Under the pieces are notes generated by a model. The model was given only the letters and a program-made list of their open reading frames with translations. It was not told where the DNA came from and ran no database searches. Below, piece after piece: positions 11,597-13,113 of a stretch of DNA of 13,113 nucleotides (position 1 is its first letter; the number at the start of each line of letters is the position of its first letter). This stretch comes from Clostridiales bacterium. Lineage in GTDB: Bacteria > Bacillota > Clostridia > Oscillospirales > Oscillospiraceae. The stretch lies in assembly GCA_021200895.1 (NCBI GenBank), contig JAJQFX010000046.1, forward strand, positions 1 to 13,113, in the 5' to 3' direction. A program made the translations under genes and the position numbers.

Positions 11597-13113
11597 ATGG
11601 TCAAAGACGTCTACTTCGGCAACACCCTGCGAAAAAGCTTTGCGCGGAAACAGACTATCATTGATATGCCTGCCCTGCTGGACATCCAGAAGCAGAGCTA
11701 TCAGTGGTTCTTCGATGTTGGCCTGCGGGAAGTGTTTCGTGATGTCGGCTGCATCACGGACTATCAGGGGAATCTGGAGCTTTCCTTCATTGACTACTCA
11801 ATGGACGAGCCGCCTAAGTACAACGTAGAAGAGTGCAAGGCCCGGGACGCAACCTACGCCGCCCCCATCAAGGTGCGGGTGCGCCTGCGCAACCGGGAAA
11901 CGGAGGAAATTAAAGAGCAGGAGATCTTTATGGGGGACTTCCCCATTATGACGGACGGCGCTACCTTCGTCATCAACGGGGCGGAGCGGGTCATCGTCTC
12001 CCAAATCGTCCGCTCCCCCGGCATCTATTACGGCATCGAGACCGATAAGGCCGGTAACATCTCCTACACCACCACGGTCATCCCCTACCGCGGCGCGTGG
12101 CTGGAGTATGAGACGGACTACAGCAATATGTTTTACGTCCGTATCGACAAAAACCGCAAACTCCCCATCACCTGCCTGCTGCGGGCCATCGGCCTCAAGA
12201 CGAATGAGGAGATTTTGGAGGTCTTTGGCGAGGACGAGCGCATTGTCGCCACCCTGGAGAAGGACACCTGCAAGACCTATGAAGAGGCCATGCTGGAAAT
12301 CTACCGTAAGCTTCGCCCTGGCGAGCCTCCCACGGTGGACTCCTGCGAGACGTTGATTCAGAATATGTTCTTCGACCCCCGGCGCTATGACCTGTCCTCC
12401 GTTGGCCGCTATAAGTTCAACAAGAAGCTGGACATCGCCCGCCGCCTGAACGGCCAGACTGTTGCCCAGCCCATCATTGACCCCTGGACCGGCGAGGTCA
12501 TCGTCATGCCCGGCGAGGTGCTGACCCGGGAGCGGGCCACTGAGCTGGCAAAGCGGGGCGTCAACGAGGCCGTCATTGAGGTAGACGGCCAGCAAATCAA
12601 GGTCTTTTCCAACAACATGGTGGATATGACCCCCTATGTGGACTTTGACCCGGAGGAGGTGGGCATCTCCGTCCCCGTCCGGTTCACCGTCCTGAAGGAG
12701 CTGCTGGAGCAGTACTCCGGCGACGAGCTGAAAGCCCAGGTGAGGGCCCATGTGGACGACCTGGTGCCCAAGCACATCATCGTGGACGATATGCTGGCCT
12801 CCGTCAACTACCTGAACGGTCTGGCCCACGGCGTGGGCCATAAGGATGACATTGACCATCTGGGCAACCGCCGCCTGCGCTGCGTGGGCGAGCTGCTGCA
12901 AAACCAGTTCCGCATCGGCTTCAGCCGGATGGAGCGGGTCATCCGGGAGCGCATGACCATTCAGGATCTGGACATCGTCACCCCCCAGTCCCTCATCAAC
13001 ATCCGCCCGGTCACTGCCGCCATCAAGGAGTTCTTCGGCTCCTCCCCTCTGAGCCAGTTCATGGATCAGACCAACCCCCTGGCCGAGCTGACCCACAAGC
13101 GCCGTATCTCCGC
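11597..13113 (+). CDS. rpoB: DNA-directed RNA polymerase subunit beta, 5' part (runs off the window)
   Basis: The frame encodes the first 505 residues of RpoB from ATG 11597 (CGGAG about 10 nt upstream) with no stop to the window edge. Hallmarks: DVYFGNTLRKSFARKQ start, FMGDFPIMTDGATFVINGAERVIVSQ (about 115-140), LGNRRLRCVGELLQNQFRIG, and the rifampicin pocket starting at Gly481 (E. coli 507). Asp490, His500 and Ser505 correspond to E. coli D516, H526 and S531 and are wild type, so the visible pocket predicts rifampicin sensitivity. Pro484 stands where E. coli has Gln510. The subunit forms one pincer of the polymerase and part of the active site. Its usual upstream neighbours rplJ-rplL are absent here; rpoC is expected downstream, out of view. 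Confidence 0.98.
   Translation, partial: MVKDVYFGNTLRKSFARKQTIIDMPALLDIQKQSYQWFFDVGLREVFRDVGCITDYQGNLELSFIDYSMDEPPKYNVEECKARDATYAAPIKVRVRLRNRETEEIKEQEIFMGDFPIMTDGATFVINGAERVIVSQIVRSPGIYYGIETDKAGNISYTTTVIPYRGAWLEYETDYSNMFYVRIDKNRKLPITCLLRAIGLKTNEEILEVFGEDERIVATLEKDTCKTYEEAMLEIYRKLRPGEPPTVDSCETLIQNMFFDPRRYDLSSVGRYKFNKKLDIARRLNGQTVAQPIIDPWTGEVIVMPGEVLTRERATELAKRGVNEAVIEVDGQQIKVFSNNMVDMTPYVDFDPEEVGISVPVRFTVLKELLEQYSGDELKAQVRAHVDDLVPKHIIVDDMLASVNYLNGLAHGVGHKDDIDHLGNRRLRCVGELLQNQFRIGFSRMERVIRERMTIQDLDIVTPQSLINIRPVTAAIKEFFGSSPLSQFMDQTNPLAELTHKRRIS

Noticed and set aside
11798..13096. Open frame of 432 codons on the minus strand opposite rpoB
   Set aside because: It mirrors the codon structure of rpoB in GC-rich DNA, has His/Gly/Asp/Val-rich low-complexity protein without recognisable motifs, and has no ribosome binding site. 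rpoB is certain.
13037..13113. Rifampicin-resistance substitution (Pro at the E. coli Q510 position)
   Set aside because: The main resistance positions D516, H526 and S531 are wild type; Pro there is more likely a lineage difference than a resistance mutation.

Overview
The window looks like chromosomal DNA of a GC-rich gut Clostridia, most probably Oscillospiraceae (Flavonifractor / Lawsonibacter-like). This is an inference. It rests on the RpoB sequence type, a DUF6465-type small protein, a clostridial nicotinamidase-like protein, strong AAGGAGG ribosome binding sites, consensus sigma-A promoters and GC-rich codon use. No rRNA, tRNA, CRISPR array or complete insertion sequence was seen.

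Region 1 (1-1061, + strand) is the damaged remains of a membrane-protein gene. Its 5' part is missing, with an A-rich junction near position 45, and an in-frame amber codon sits at 303-305. The 3' part (483-1061) is open and encodes a one-helix membrane protein. A strong hairpin terminator follows at 1194-1248.

Region 2 (1342-4882, + strand) is a clean three-gene transcription unit with a sigma-A promoter, tight spacing, a ribosome binding site before each gene and a terminator. It encodes a secreted lipoprotein with a C-terminal HExxH metallopeptidase-like domain, a bacterial-type poly(ADP-ribose) glycohydrolase (macro-like fold, GGG-X7-QEE signature) and a nicotinamidase-like cysteine hydrolase. 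The last two would act on the two halves of cleaved NAD: ADP-ribose removed from targets, and free nicotinamide. The operon is therefore a candidate ADP-ribosylation reversal / NAD-recycling module, with an unexplained surface protease. It is the most system-like part of the window.

Region 3 (4902-9374, - strand) holds a GNAT acetyltransferase with its own extended -10 promoter, then an ABC operon. The operon has two half-transporters forming an asymmetric heterodimeric exporter (7644-9374, then 5866-7641), followed by a 76-residue EutN/CcmL-like protein (5588-5818) and a terminator. A microcompartment vertex-type protein attached to an ABC exporter operon, with no other shell gene nearby, is unexpected.

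Region 4 (9453-11126, - strand) holds a DUF6465-type protein with an 18-residue Lys/Ala-rich repeat. It is driven by a perfect TTGACA-N17-TATAAT promoter and preceded by a leader of about 185 nt with alternative pairings. Upstream of it lies a membrane-anchored VanY-type D,D-carboxypeptidase (M15).

Region 5 (11127-13113) is a divergent intergenic region of about 470 bp with its own promoter and a 5' leader of about 230 nt. It leads into rpoB on the + strand, which runs off the right edge just after the serine equivalent to E. coli S531. No rplL/rplJ lies upstream, so rpoB is separated from its usual ribosomal-protein neighbours here.
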